Positions 1 to 8,430 of a DNA stretch of 64,000 nucleotides are shown here, piece by piece. The number at the start of each line of letters is the position of its first letter. Within the stretch, counting starts at the first letter, position 1. The notes below the pieces were generated by a model. That model searched no databases. It was not told the origin of the DNA and saw nothing but the letters and a program-made list of their open reading frames with translations. The DNA comes from Pseudonocardia acidicola (GTDB lineage: Bacteria; Actinomycetota; Actinomycetes; Mycobacteriales; Pseudonocardiaceae). The DNA is taken from assembly GCF_012911935.1 (NCBI RefSeq), contig NZ_JAAXLA010000013.1, forward strand, positions 48,655 through 112,654. The letters are read 5' to 3'. The position numbers and the translations under genes were made by a program.

Positions 1-2
1 AG

Positions 3-242
3 CACCTGGCCGACCGGTTGATCAACAGCGGGCTGCTCATCGGCGGCACCGTCGACGACGTGAAGCGCCAGCTCGACGGCTTCCTGACGGCGCTGCCGAT
101 CGACTACTTCGTCTGGCTGTACCACTGGGGGATGATCCCGCGCGACGAGGCGCTGCCGATGCTCGAGCTGTTCGCCACCGAGGTGATGCCGGAGTTCGGG
201 ATGAGCTCGGCGCCGGCGCCTGCGACCGGCGTGATGGCATGA
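3..242 (+). CDS. C-terminal end of a luciferase-like flavin-dependent oxidoreductase (partial)
   Basis: The reading frame is open from the window's left edge to a stop at 240-242, so the start lies outside the window. The visible 79 residues contain a typical luciferase-like monooxygenase tail: a segment reading IGGTVDDVKRQLDGF, as in the part of these enzymes that controls the substrate channel, then a tail ending in EVMPEFG. The family uses reduced flavin to oxidise small organic molecules; the substrate cannot be read here. The stop overlaps the next gene's start by four bases, so the two are probably co-translated. Family assignment rests on the tail alone. Confidence 0.55.
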   Translation, partial: HLADRLINSGLLIGGTVDDVKRQLDGFLTALPIDYFVWLYHWGMIPRDEALPMLELFATEVMPEFGMSSAPAPATGVMA

Positions 243-1171
243 GCATCTCGCGAGCCACCGCAGCGGGGACGCCCGCACCCACCATGGAGGCGCTGGGGAA
301 AGGCTTCCACGCGTTCGTCCAGCTGGACGGCAGCTGGGGGCTCAACAACGCCGGGGTGTTCGTCGGCGACGAAGGCGTGGTGCTGATCGACACCGCGTTC
401 ACCGCGCACCGCGGGCGGGCACTGCGCGACGCCGTCGCCGCGCTGACCGACAAACCGGTGCGCACGGTGATCAACACTCACCACCACGGCGACCACACCT
501 ACGGCAACTTCCTGTTCCCGGCGGCCACGATCATCGGCCACGACCTGTGCCGGGAGGCGACGATCGCCAGCGGGTTCGAGACTCAGAAGTGGTTCCCCGA
601 CGTCGATTGGGGCGACATCCGCATCACACCGCCGGCCGTGACGTTCGCCGACTCGCTGACCGTGTGGTGCGACGACATGCGCACCTCGCTGCGTTTCCTC
701 GGCCCGGCGCACACCAGCAACGACGTCATCGCGTGGGTCGAGGAGCAGCGGCTGCTGTTCGCCGGGGACCTCGTGTTCAACGGCGGGACGCCGTTCGTCG
801 TCATGGGATCGATCGAAGGCATCATCGCCGCGCTGGAGCAGCTCGACCGGCTGGGCGCCGAGGTGGTCGTACCGGGCCACGGATCGGTGTGCGGGCCCGA
901 GGTGATCGGCCGGCAACTCGGCTACCTCCGATTCGTGCAGGAGACGGCGGCCGACGGTTTCCGCGCCGGGCTCGATCCGCTGGAGCTCGCGCGGCGCACC
1001 GATCTCGGCGACTTCGCCGGCTGGACCGACAGCGAGCGGCTCGTCGGAAACCTGCACAGGGCGTACTCCGAGCTGCGCGGCGAGCCGCTCGGCGGTCCTC
1101 TGGCCTATGACCGGATCGTCGACGAGATGGTCGAGTTCAACGGGGGCCGCCCACTGCACTGCGTGGCGTAG
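239..1171 (+). CDS. MBL-fold metallo-hydrolase
   Basis: A 310-residue metallo-beta-lactamase-fold hydrolase. The zinc motif HxHxDH is seen at residues 81-86 (HHHGDH), followed by a later PGHG histidine near residue 216 and aspartate in FAGDLVF. The N-terminal part gives the usual alternation of strands with LIDTAF, whose Asp ends the second strand. The start ATG overlaps the upstream oxidoreductase stop, suggesting one operon for breakdown of a shared substrate. The gene's 3' end overlaps the convergent LysR gene by 35 bases. Members hydrolyse esters, lactones or thioesters; which one is not visible. Confidence 0.8.
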   Translation: MSISRATAAGTPAPTMEALGKGFHAFVQLDGSWGLNNAGVFVGDEGVVLIDTAFTAHRGRALRDAVAALTDKPVRTVINTHHHGDHTYGNFLFPAATIIGHDLCREATIASGFETQKWFPDVDWGDIRITPPAVTFADSLTVWCDDMRTSLRFLGPAHTSNDVIAWVEEQRLLFAGDLVFNGGTPFVVMGSIEGIIAALEQLDRLGAEVVVPGHGSVCGPEVIGRQLGYLRFVQETAADGFRAGLDPLELARRTDLGDFAGWTDSERLVGNLHRAYSELRGEPLGGPLAYDRIVDEMVEFNGGRPLHCVA

Positions 1172-2099
1172 CGTTCGCGACCCAGCCCTCGCGCCCGGCG
1201 ACCTCGAGCGCGAGGGCCAGGAAATTCCGCGTGACCGGGCCGGCCGAGCGCCGCCAGAACAGGTGCACCGGGATCAGCGGCGCCGGGTCGACCGCCCGCC
1301 ACACGAACCCGTCGGGCATCGGGTCGAACTGGGTCTCGAAGGCGATGGAGAACGCTCTGGTCCGGGCGATCTCCTCGCGAGCGGCAGGGTCGCTGTGAAA
1401 GACCCCCGAGGACAGATACTCGAACTCCTGGATCCGGCCCACGAAGCCGTGCGCGCGGAAGAAACCCACGACCTGGTCGTAGAAACCCGGGGACAGCTCA
1501 CGCGGCCAGATGGTGAGCGTCGTGAGCGCCAGGTGCGCCAGCGGCACCCGGACCCGCGCCGCGAGCGGATGCCGGGCGCCGAGAACGACGCCGAGGGCCT
1601 CCTCCCGGAGAACCATGCACTCGACGTCACCGACGACGACCGGGCAACGGGCCAGCCCGACGTCGAAGCGGCCGCTGTTCACCGCGTCGACGCTCTCGGC
1701 CTGCCACATCTCGCACATCTGCAGTGCGACGTCCGGGTGCCGCGCGTGCAGCTCGCCGACCAGCCGCGGAAGGGTCTCGGCGGCGACGGTCGGGGTGTAG
1801 GAGATGGCCAGTCGGCCCGCCTCCCCGCTGCTGGCCCGGCGGGTCTGTTCGCAAGCCGTGGCCACGGCGCCGAGGATCGAGCGGGCATGCGGGAGCAGCA
1901 CCCGGCCGGCGTCGCTCAACTCGACGCTGCGGGTGGTACGCCGGAACAGCCGCACGCCGAGCTCGTCCTCGAGCTGGCGGATCTGCGCGCTGAGTGACTG
2001 CTGCACCACGTTGAGCCGTTTCGCCGCGCGCGAGAAGTGCAGCTCCTCGGCGACGGCCACGAAGGCCCGCAGATGCCGCAGCTCCACGTGGCCGCTCAT
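1137..2099 (-). CDS. LysR-family transcriptional regulator
   Basis: A 320-residue LysR-type regulator. Residues 1-60 hold the winged helix-turn-helix (ELRHLRAFVAVAEELHF, then SLSAQIRQLEDELGVRLFRR), followed by an effector-binding domain of the periplasmic-binding-protein fold. The start at 2099 was chosen because MSGHVELRHLR is where the family begins; the open frame upstream has no family-like sequence. It converges on the MBL-hydrolase gene and overlaps its end by 35 bases. Because no divergent target gene sits directly upstream, its target is unclear; the oxidoreductase/MBL pair or the amide genes are possible. Confidence 0.85.
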   Translation of the reverse strand: MSGHVELRHLRAFVAVAEELHFSRAAKRLNVVQQSLSAQIRQLEDELGVRLFRRTTRSVELSDAGRVLLPHARSILGAVATACEQTRRASSGEAGRLAISYTPTVAAETLPRLVGELHARHPDVALQMCEMWQAESVDAVNSGRFDVGLARCPVVVGDVECMVLREEALGVVLGARHPLAARVRVPLAHLALTTLTIWPRELSPGFYDQVVGFFRAHGFVGRIQEFEYLSSGVFHSDPAAREEIARTRAFSIAFETQFDPMPDGFVWRAVDPAPLIPVHLFWRRSAGPVTRNFLALALEVAGREGWVANATPRSAVGGPR

Positions 2100-2568
2100 C
2101 GGGCCATCCTCGCGTCGGTGAGGTGGCCGCCGCCAGTGTTGCCGCCTGATCCCGCGTAACCCTTCAGCGCAGCCGACTTCTTCTCGCACGCCTCGCCCGA
2201 CGCGACGATCTGATCATGCTGGCTCGGGTGCACCTGACCAGCTCCGCGATCTCCGCCGTTGTGGAGCGCAGACTGAATGTCAATGACTGGCGCCACGAGA
2301 GATGTCCATGCCGAATTTCGTTCCGATGATCTTTTTCGAAGGGTTGAAGATGTCCTTCGGCCCCGCTTCCACATTGTCTTCGAGATCGCGGCTCGGGCGC
2401 TGCGCCGCGCACCTATGCGGCACTGAACAGCTAAGACCTTGATCAAACCAGTCTGACGGACCCCACACAGATGCCGAATGGACTATTGACGCTCTCGGCG
2501 AGTCTGGTCAAGATGGCCCCGTCGGGGCATTTCTCAGATCGTTCCACCCGGCGCCTAAGGAGTCCTGG
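2100..2568 (+). other. Gap between LysR gene and amide module, with small palindrome
   Basis: No convincing gene. On the minus strand around 2280-2400 there is a short, lower-GC protein-like stretch (reading DIFNPSKKIIGTKFGMDISRG) that may be a gene remnant, but I cannot name it. A 13-base inverted repeat, GCCCC-GTC-GGGGC, lies at 2516-2528, about 40 bases before the fmdB-like start, and could be an operator. AAGGAG just before 2569 is the ribosome binding site of the next gene. Confidence 0.3.
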
Positions 2569-2859
2569 ATGGCGACGTATCAATACCGTTGCACCCGAGA
2601 CGGAATCATCGAAGTGGGCCACCCCATCGGAACCGCGCCGGCGACGGTGGTCTGCCCGGCCTGCGCCGCCGACCTGCCCCGAGCCTTCACTGCGCCGATG
2701 CTCGGCTTCGCCTCGCGTCCGCTGATGGCTGCGATCGACCGCAGCGAGGCGACCGGCTGCGAGCCGGCGGTCGTATCCGCGCCGCCCCCACGGCCGGCCC
2801 ACCGCCGAACGCCGATGGCTCCACCGAACCCGGCTCTGCGCCGGCTGCCACGGCCCTGA
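2569..2859 (+). CDS. fmdB: FmdB-like small zinc-ribbon protein of the amide module
   Basis: A 96-residue protein that opens with MATYQYRC and carries a CPAC pair at residues 29-32, the layout of FmdB/CxxC-CxxC zinc-ribbon proteins. The first cysteine pair is incomplete: only one Cys (residue 7) is seen where two are usual, so metal binding may be altered. The second half is low-complexity, rich in Pro, Ala and Arg. Good ribosome binding site (AAGGAG). It stands directly ahead of an AmiS/UreI-type channel and a formamidase, the usual order of actinobacterial amide-use operons, where FmdB is thought to be regulatory. Confidence 0.7.
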   Translation: MATYQYRCTRDGIIEVGHPIGTAPATVVCPACAADLPRAFTAPMLGFASRPLMAAIDRSEATGCEPAVVSAPPPRPAHRRTPMAPPNPALRRLPRP

Positions 2860-2944
2860 GCTCGCGGCCTCCCCATCCACACTGGACCGAACCGGACTGC
2901 GCACCGGAGCGGATCCCGCCCGTCCACAGAAGAGGTGTGCACCC

Positions 2945-3598
2945 ATGGGCAGTGTCGGGTTGCTCTACGTCGGAGCCGTGCTGTTCCTCAATGGAGCGAT
3001 GCTCCTGGGCTGGGTCGAGTCCCGGTCGGCGGCTCCGCTCAACATCTTCGTCGGCCTGCTGCAGGTCATCACGCCGACCTATCTGATCTTCACCGCGAAC
3101 GGCGACGCGAACGTCGTCCTCAGCGCCTCCGGGTTGTATCTGTTCGGTTTCACCTACCTCTACGTCGCGTTCAACCTGCTCGGCGGCCTCGACGGCACCG
3201 GCCTCGGCTACTTCTCGCTCTTCGTTGCCGTCTGCGCGGTGGTCTACGCGGGGCTGAACTTCTTCCGGCTCGGCGACACCGCCTTCGGCGTCATCTGGCT
3301 GTACTGGGCCTTCCTCTGGCTGCTGTTCTTCCTCCTGCTCGGCCACAGCCGTGAGGAGCTGACCCGCTACACGGGGGCCGTCGCTCTCATCCAGGGCTGG
3401 GTCACCGCCGCCATCCCTGCGTTCCTGCTGCTCACGGGCCGGTGGGGGCAGGCCGACACACCCACCGCGCTGATTCTGGCGGTGTTCGGGGTGGTCGTGT
3501 TCGTCGCGCTGTACCTGCGCCTGCGCCCGGGCCGGGAAGCGCCGTCGGCACCGCCTGCGGGCGGGGCCGCCGTGGTCGGCGGCGTCAGCCCCGGCTGA
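2945..3598 (+). CDS. AmiS/UreI-family amide/urea channel
   Basis: A 217-residue integral membrane protein with six to seven hydrophobic segments, beginning MGSVGLLYVGAVLFLNG, which is the characteristic first helix of AmiS/UreI proteins. Members form channels letting short-chain amides or urea cross the inner membrane. The charged, Pro/Ala-rich tail from about residue 190 is not part of the channel. It sits between the FmdB-like gene and the formamidase, so it probably brings in formamide or acetamide for hydrolysis. The start has the preceding sequence AAGAGGTG as ribosome binding site. Confidence 0.85.
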   Translation: MGSVGLLYVGAVLFLNGAMLLGWVESRSAAPLNIFVGLLQVITPTYLIFTANGDANVVLSASGLYLFGFTYLYVAFNLLGGLDGTGLGYFSLFVAVCAVVYAGLNFFRLGDTAFGVIWLYWAFLWLLFFLLLGHSREELTRYTGAVALIQGWVTAAIPAFLLLTGRWGQADTPTALILAVFGVVVFVALYLRLRPGREAPSAPPAGGAAVVGGVSPG

Positions 3599-3728
3599 TC
3601 GGGACGCACTGATCGTCGTGGGCCTGCTGGGCCCACGAACGCGCATGGTCTGTCGGGGCGCCGTGCGCCTGGAACGACTGCATTCCTGCGGTCGCGAACG
3701 TCGAGAACACCGAGCCGAAGGACTGGCC

Positions 3729-4982
3729 ATGCCGGAAGTCGTATTCCCGCTCGACAACACGAAGAAGTTCACCGACCAGAAGATCGTCGGCCACAACCGC
3801 TGGCATCCGGACATCCCGGCCCAGGTGCAGGTCAAGCCCGGGGACGTGTTCCGGGTGCATTGTCGGGAGTGGTTCGACGGGGCGATCCGCAACGACGACT
3901 CCGCCGAGGACGTACTCAACGCGCCGCTGCCCGGCGTGCACGTGCTCAGCGGGCCGATCGCCGTCGAGGGAGCGCAACCCGGTGACCTGCTCATCGTCGA
4001 CATCCTCGACGTCGGACCGGTCCCGCAGGAGGACTCCGGACCGCTGGCCGGGCAGGGCTGGGGCTACACCGGTGTGTTCGCCACACAGAACGGCGGCGGG
4101 TTCCTCACCGAACAGTTCCCCGACGCCTACAAGGTGATCTGGGACTTCCGCGGCGGCACAGCGACCTCGCGGCACGTCCCCGGCGTGTCCTTCACCGGCA
4201 TCGTGCACCCGGGTCTGATGGGCACCGCGCCCTCGGCCGAGCTGCTCACCAAGTGGAACGCCCGCGAACAGGAGCTCATCGACACCGATCCGGACCGGGT
4301 GCCGCCACTCGCCCTGCCCCCGCTACCGGACTCGGCCATCCTCGGCTCGCTGGTCGGGGACGATTTCCGCCGGGTCGCCGCCGAGGCCGCCCGGACGGCA
4401 CCGCCGCGGGAGAACGGTGGCAACCAGGACATCAAGAACTTCACCAGGGGCACCCGCGTCTTCTACCCCGTCTTCGTCGACGGCGCGAAGCTGTCCATGG
4501 GCGATCTGCACTTCAGCCAGGGCGATGGGGAGATCACGTTCTGCGGTGCCATCGAGATGGGCGGGTTCATCGACCTGCACGTCGACCTGATCAAGGGCGG
4601 GATGCAGACCTACGGCGTCTCCGAGAACGCGATCTTCATGCCGGGTAACACCGACCCGCAGTACAGTCAGTGGCTCGCGTTCTCCGGCACCTCGGTCACC
4701 CTCGAGGGCAAGCAGCACTACCTGGACTCCCACCTGTCGTATCAGCGGGCCTGTCTGCACGCGATCGACTACCTCACCACGTTCGGCTACAGCCCGATCC
4801 AGGCGTACATGATCCTTGGTGCGGCGCCGATCGAGGGCCGGCTCTCCGGGGTGGTGGACATTCCGAACTCGTGCTCGACGGTCTACATCCCGACCGCGAT
4901 CTTCGACTTCGACGTCCGGCCAGGTAAGGAGGGACCGCACCAGATCGACCCCGGCCAGGGTGTGCCCAAGGCCAGCTTCTGA
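3729..4982 (+). CDS. fmdA: Formamidase/acetamidase
   Basis: A 417-residue enzyme of the FmdA/AmdA family, which hydrolyses formamide (or acetamide) to ammonia and the acid. It begins MPEVVFPLDNTKKF and shows family blocks GHNRWHPDIPAQVQVKPGD near residue 20, GIVHPGLMG near 157, the central GDLHFSQGDGEITFCGAIE block near 260 and the late VDIPNSCSTVY block. Length is normal for the family. The start at 3729 was preferred over upstream in-frame starts because the family begins there. Together with the channel and FmdB-like gene it makes a complete nitrogen-scavenging module. Confidence 0.9.
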   Translation: MPEVVFPLDNTKKFTDQKIVGHNRWHPDIPAQVQVKPGDVFRVHCREWFDGAIRNDDSAEDVLNAPLPGVHVLSGPIAVEGAQPGDLLIVDILDVGPVPQEDSGPLAGQGWGYTGVFATQNGGGFLTEQFPDAYKVIWDFRGGTATSRHVPGVSFTGIVHPGLMGTAPSAELLTKWNAREQELIDTDPDRVPPLALPPLPDSAILGSLVGDDFRRVAAEAARTAPPRENGGNQDIKNFTRGTRVFYPVFVDGAKLSMGDLHFSQGDGEITFCGAIEMGGFIDLHVDLIKGGMQTYGVSENAIFMPGNTDPQYSQWLAFSGTSVTLEGKQHYLDSHLSYQRACLHAIDYLTTFGYSPIQAYMILGAAPIEGRLSGVVDIPNSCSTVYIPTAIFDFDVRPGKEGPHQIDPGQGVPKASF

Positions 4983-5126
4983 CCTTCGTCCGAGCCCGCC
5001 GGCGCGGCGACCGAGCCCCGCCGGCGCGCCCGGACGCGGTACCAGACCGCCACACCACCGACCCCGGACTCCGCAAGAACGTGCCACCGAGAAGCCTGAC
5101 GCAGTTGACGAGGGCGATGCGAACAT

Positions 5127-6434
5127 ATGCTCGTGCGGAGCGACGCGACGATCCTGCATGCCGATCTCGACGCGTTCTACGCGTCGGTGGAGCAGCGCGA
5201 CGACCCCCGGCTGCGCGGCCGCCCGGTGATCGTCGGCGGCGGCGTGGTGCTCGCGGCCAGCTACGAAGCCAAGGCCTGCGGCGTGCGGACGGCGATGAAC
5301 GGCCGGCAGGCACGCCGACTCTGCCCGGGTGTGGTGGTCGTCGAGCCGCGGATGGCCGCCTACGCCGCTGCGAGCAGGGCCGTCTTCACCGTGTTCGAGC
5401 AGACCACGCCCCTGGTCGAAGGCATCTCGATCGACGAGGCATTCCTTGACGTCGGCGGGCTGTGGCGGATCTCCGGCCCGCCGCTGGACATCGCGGTGCG
5501 ACTGCGCCGCGACGTGCTCGAGCAGGTCGGGCTGCCCATCACCGTCGGGATCGCCCGGACGAAGTTCCTGGCCAAGGTCGCCAGCGGCGTGGCCAAGCCG
5601 GACGGCCTGCTGCTCGTCCCACCCGATCGGGAACTCGCGTTCCTGCACCCGCTGCCGGTCGAGCGGTTGTGGGGAGTCGGCACCGTCACCGCGAGCAAGC
5701 TGCACGCCCTCGGCGTGCGCACCGTCGGTGAGGCGGCCGAACTCGGTGAGGCAGCACTGGTGTCGTTCCTCGGCCGAGCGACCGGACGGCACCTGCATGC
5801 GCTGGCGCACAACCGTGACCCCCGCCCGATCGACACGCACCGGCGTCGCCGCTCGATCGGGTCACAACAGGCACTCGGCCACCGGCCGCGGACCGCGGCA
5901 GAACTCGACGCGATCCTCGCCGGCACCATCGACCGGTTGGGCCGCCGGCTACGAGCGGCCCACCGCGTCTGCCGCACCGTGGTCCTCCGGGTGCGGTTCG
6001 CCGACTTCACCCGGGCAACCCGGTCGCACACCCTCGCGGAAGCCACCGCACACACCGAGACGGTCCTCGCCACGGCACGCGGACTGCTCACCGCGGCCAT
6101 GCCCACGATCTCGGCCCGGGGCCTGACCCTGTTGGGGGTGTCGCTGACCAACCTGCAGAACGACCGCGCCGTCCAACTCGCACTGCCGTTCGACGAGCAG
6201 AGCGGACCCGCGCTGGACCACACGCTGGACTCGCTGCGCGACCGGTTCGGCACCGAGGCCGTCACCCGCGCCACGCTCCTCGGCCGGGGTCAAGGCTTCA
6301 CCGCGCCCCTGCAGAGTGATCTTGTAACGTCGGAACGGCCGGGCCACTCAGGCATCAACCACTCCCCGGAAGTGTCTCGTGACGACCGGAGGGCCACCGA
6401 GGATCCTCGGGGGCGGGGCCCCGGCGCGCCCTGA
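5127..6434 (+). CDS. dinB: DNA polymerase IV (Y-family translesion polymerase)
   Basis: A 435-residue Y-family polymerase. The metal-binding motifs HADLDAFYASVEQ (residues 11-23) and SIDEAFLDVGG (about 101-111) are intact, with the helix-hairpin-helix block LWGVGTVTASKLHALGV near 183 and a C-terminal little-finger domain. It copies past damaged template bases in the cytoplasm. Translation starts at ATG 5127; an earlier ribosome binding site is weak. The last 45 residues (after GRGQGF) look unstructured and unlike the usual end, which may be normal variation. It is not in an operon with its neighbours. Confidence 0.9.
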   Translation: MLVRSDATILHADLDAFYASVEQRDDPRLRGRPVIVGGGVVLAASYEAKACGVRTAMNGRQARRLCPGVVVVEPRMAAYAAASRAVFTVFEQTTPLVEGISIDEAFLDVGGLWRISGPPLDIAVRLRRDVLEQVGLPITVGIARTKFLAKVASGVAKPDGLLLVPPDRELAFLHPLPVERLWGVGTVTASKLHALGVRTVGEAAELGEAALVSFLGRATGRHLHALAHNRDPRPIDTHRRRRSIGSQQALGHRPRTAAELDAILAGTIDRLGRRLRAAHRVCRTVVLRVRFADFTRATRSHTLAEATAHTETVLATARGLLTAAMPTISARGLTLLGVSLTNLQNDRAVQLALPFDEQSGPALDHTLDSLRDRFGTEAVTRATLLGRGQGFTAPLQSDLVTSERPGHSGINHSPEVSRDDRRATEDPRGRGPGAP

Positions 6435-6489
6435 GTCCGTGACCGGCCGTCGGGGGCCTCACCGGAACACGTTCCTGGAGGACCGACGC

Positions 6490-6942
6490 ATGCGCTCTCA
6501 TGAGAAGGCGGGGATGCTGATCTCCCGACGAGTGGCGGTCGCCGGTGCGGGTGCCCTCGCCACGGTCGTCACCCTGGGCGGGGGCGTCGAGAGCTGTTCC
6601 GGTTCGAGTCCGTCCTCCGGCGGCGGGAGCCACTCGAGCGGCGGGGCGGCCGGCACCCACGAACTGGCCAAGACCAGCGACATAGCCGTCGGCGGCGCCA
6701 CGATCTTCCCCGAGTGGTCGGTGGTGGTCACCCAGCCGACCTCCGGGCAGTTCAACGCTTACTCCGCCAGATGCACGCACGAAGGCTGTCTGCTGAACTC
6801 CGTCGCCGCAGGCACGATCAACTGCCCGTGCCACGGCAGCCGGTTCACCATCGCGGACGGCTCGGTGGCGCACGGCCCTGCGCGCCGCCCGTTGAACCCG
6901 GTGACGATCACGGTGCGCGGGGAGTCGATCATCCTCGGCTGA
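6490..6942 (+). CDS. Exported Rieske [2Fe-2S] protein
   Basis: A 150-residue Rieske protein. The cluster-binding boxes CTHEGC (about residues 96-101) and CPCHGS (about 114-119) are both complete. The N-terminus has a twin-arginine pair (SRRVAVAGAGALATVV) and a short hydrophobic stretch, so export through the Tat pathway with the cofactor in place is likely, followed by a Gly/Ser-rich linker. The start at 6490 follows GGAGG with good spacing. It may pass electrons at the outer membrane face; a partner is not encoded next to it. Confidence 0.85.
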   Translation: MRSHEKAGMLISRRVAVAGAGALATVVTLGGGVESCSGSSPSSGGGSHSSGGAAGTHELAKTSDIAVGGATIFPEWSVVVTQPTSGQFNAYSARCTHEGCLLNSVAAGTINCPCHGSRFTIADGSVAHGPARRPLNPVTITVRGESIILG

Positions 6943-6963
6943 CGTGCCCGGCATCGTCGGCAG

Positions 6964-8043
6964 TCAGTGCGCGGACGGCGTCCGCTCGACCTCACGACCG
7001 GGCCGCCGAAGCTCGGCCCGCACCGCCGGGACGACCTCGGTGCCGAACAACTCGATGCTGCGCATGACGAGGCGGTGTGGCACCGAACCGATACTGGTCT
7101 GCATCAGGTAGCGGTCGTGCCCGAAGAGCTCGTGGTGGCGCAGGATCGTCTCGACGACCTGCGCAGGGCTACCGACGACGAGCACACCGTGGTCGGCGAT
7201 GGAGCCGTCGAACCGTTCCCGGGTCAGCGGCGGCATGCCGCGCTCTCCGAAGTAGGTGTTGAGGTAGCCGGCGTAGTGCGGGAAGAACTCGTCGGCCGCG
7301 GCCTGCGAGGTGGGCGCCACCAAGCCGTGGGTGTTGATGCCGACCGGAAGCGGGCCGAAGCCGGCCTGCCGGGCGCCCTCGCGGTGCGCGGTCAGCGGGG
7401 CGAGACCGTGTTCGGGCCGGCCGCCGATCAGCGCCAGCGCCATGGGGAGCCCGAGATGCCCCGCGCGAAGTGCGGAGCTCGGTGTGCCGCCGACGCCGAT
7501 CCAGACCGGAAGCCGGGGCTGCACGGGGCGCGGATGCACGGCGACGGCGTCCAGCGCCGGCCGGAACCGGCCCGACCAGGTCACGGGCGGGTCCTCCCGC
7601 AACCGCAGGAGCAACTCGATGTTCTCCACGAACAGCGCATCGGAGTCCTGCACCTCCCGCCCGAACAGCGGGAAGGACTCGACGAACGCGCCGCGCCCGG
7701 CCATCACCTCCGCCCGGCCGTTCGAGAGCACGTCGAGCAGGGCGAAGTCCTGGAAGAGCCGGACGGGGTCGGCCGAACCCAGCACACTCACCGCACTCGT
7801 CAGCCGGATCCGGCGGGTACGGGCCGCCGCAGCGGCGAGGACGACGGCCGGGTTGGCCACGAACATCTCCGGGCGGTGGTGCTCGCCGACCCCGAACACG
7901 TCGAGGCCGACCTGCTCGGCCAGCTCCACCTCCTCCAGGATCTCGGCCATCCGCCGGTGCGAGCTGGTGGCGACACCCGTGGCGGGATCGGGCAGCGCCT
8001 CCCCGAAGCCGTACAGGCCGATCTCCATCGACGGTTGGCGCAT
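6964..8043 (-). CDS. Luciferase-like flavin-dependent oxidoreductase
   Basis: A 359-residue luciferase-like monooxygenase. Seen are the N-terminal strand [46 protein letters not shown] around residue 50, the block [14 protein letters not shown] [17 protein letters not shown], and the [14 protein letters not shown] phosphate-binding part. These enzymes use FMNH2 or F420 with O2. The start at 8043 has GGGAG nine bases upstream; an ATG at 8028 is an alternative. It stands alone, converging on the Rieske gene. The substrate cannot be read from sequence. Confidence 0.8.
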   Translation of the reverse strand: MRQPSMEIGLYGFGEALPDPATGVATSSHRRMAEILEEVELAEQVGLDVFGVGEHHRPEMFVANPAVVLAAAAARTRRIRLTSAVSVLGSADPVRLFQDFALLDVLSNGRAEVMAGRGAFVESFPLFGREVQDSDALFVENIELLLRLREDPPVTWSGRFRPALDAVAVHPRPVQPRLPVWIGVGGTPSSALRAGHLGLPMALALIGGRPEHGLAPLTAHREGARQAGFGPLPVGINTHGLVAPTSQAAADEFFPHYAGYLNTYFGERGMPPLTRERFDGSIADHGVLVVGSPAQVVETILRHHELFGHDRYLMQTSIGSVPHRLVMRSIELFGTEVVPAVRAELRRPGREVERTPSAH

Positions 8044-8430
8044 CTCGACGGCTCCCGCTTCATGCGACGCGACCGGCCGGGACACCGGGCCGGGTCGGCA
8101 CAGGGACCCTGAGAGCCGACGATTGAATTCTCACCTACCCGCCGGAGCAAGTGGACCGGGGCCGATGTCCACCGCCGGCCGGCGTGGCCGCGGTGCCGCA
8201 GTCTCGTGAGGCGGAGCAACCGAGTCCGCCACCACCGACCTCGACGTCGCTTCAGGTGCCGAGACGGCCCTGCTGATGAAGGTGATCGAGAAGATGTCGA
8301 TGTTCGAGCGGCGTCAGGCGATCGAGGAGCGTGGCCGGACGGCGCCTGGCAGGCGACCGCTGGTCACCGATTTCAGCAGATGCCGGGTACCGTCGAGCGT
8401 CACCGATCACCGTCCGGAAGGGGGACGCCC
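8044..8430 (+). other. 387-base gap upstream of the FAD/Fe-S dehydrogenase
   Basis: No intact gene. Between about 8210 and 8340 one plus-strand frame gives a natural-looking amphipathic stretch (ETALLMKVIEKMSMFERRQAIEE) that breaks up into arginine-rich noise; it may be a remnant of an N-terminus, unidentified. GGAAGGGGGA at 8416-8425 is the ribosome binding site for the GTG start at 8431. Confidence 0.3.

Noticed and set aside
37..1159. Long minus-strand frames opposite the MBL-hydrolase gene
   Set aside because: Arginine- and aspartate-rich translation with no domain; typical high-GC shadow of the real plus-strand gene.
8210..8400. Protein-like stretch upstream of the dehydrogenase as an MFS or regulator N-terminus
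   Set aside because: Only about 35 natural-looking residues and no family signature; noted as gap content instead.
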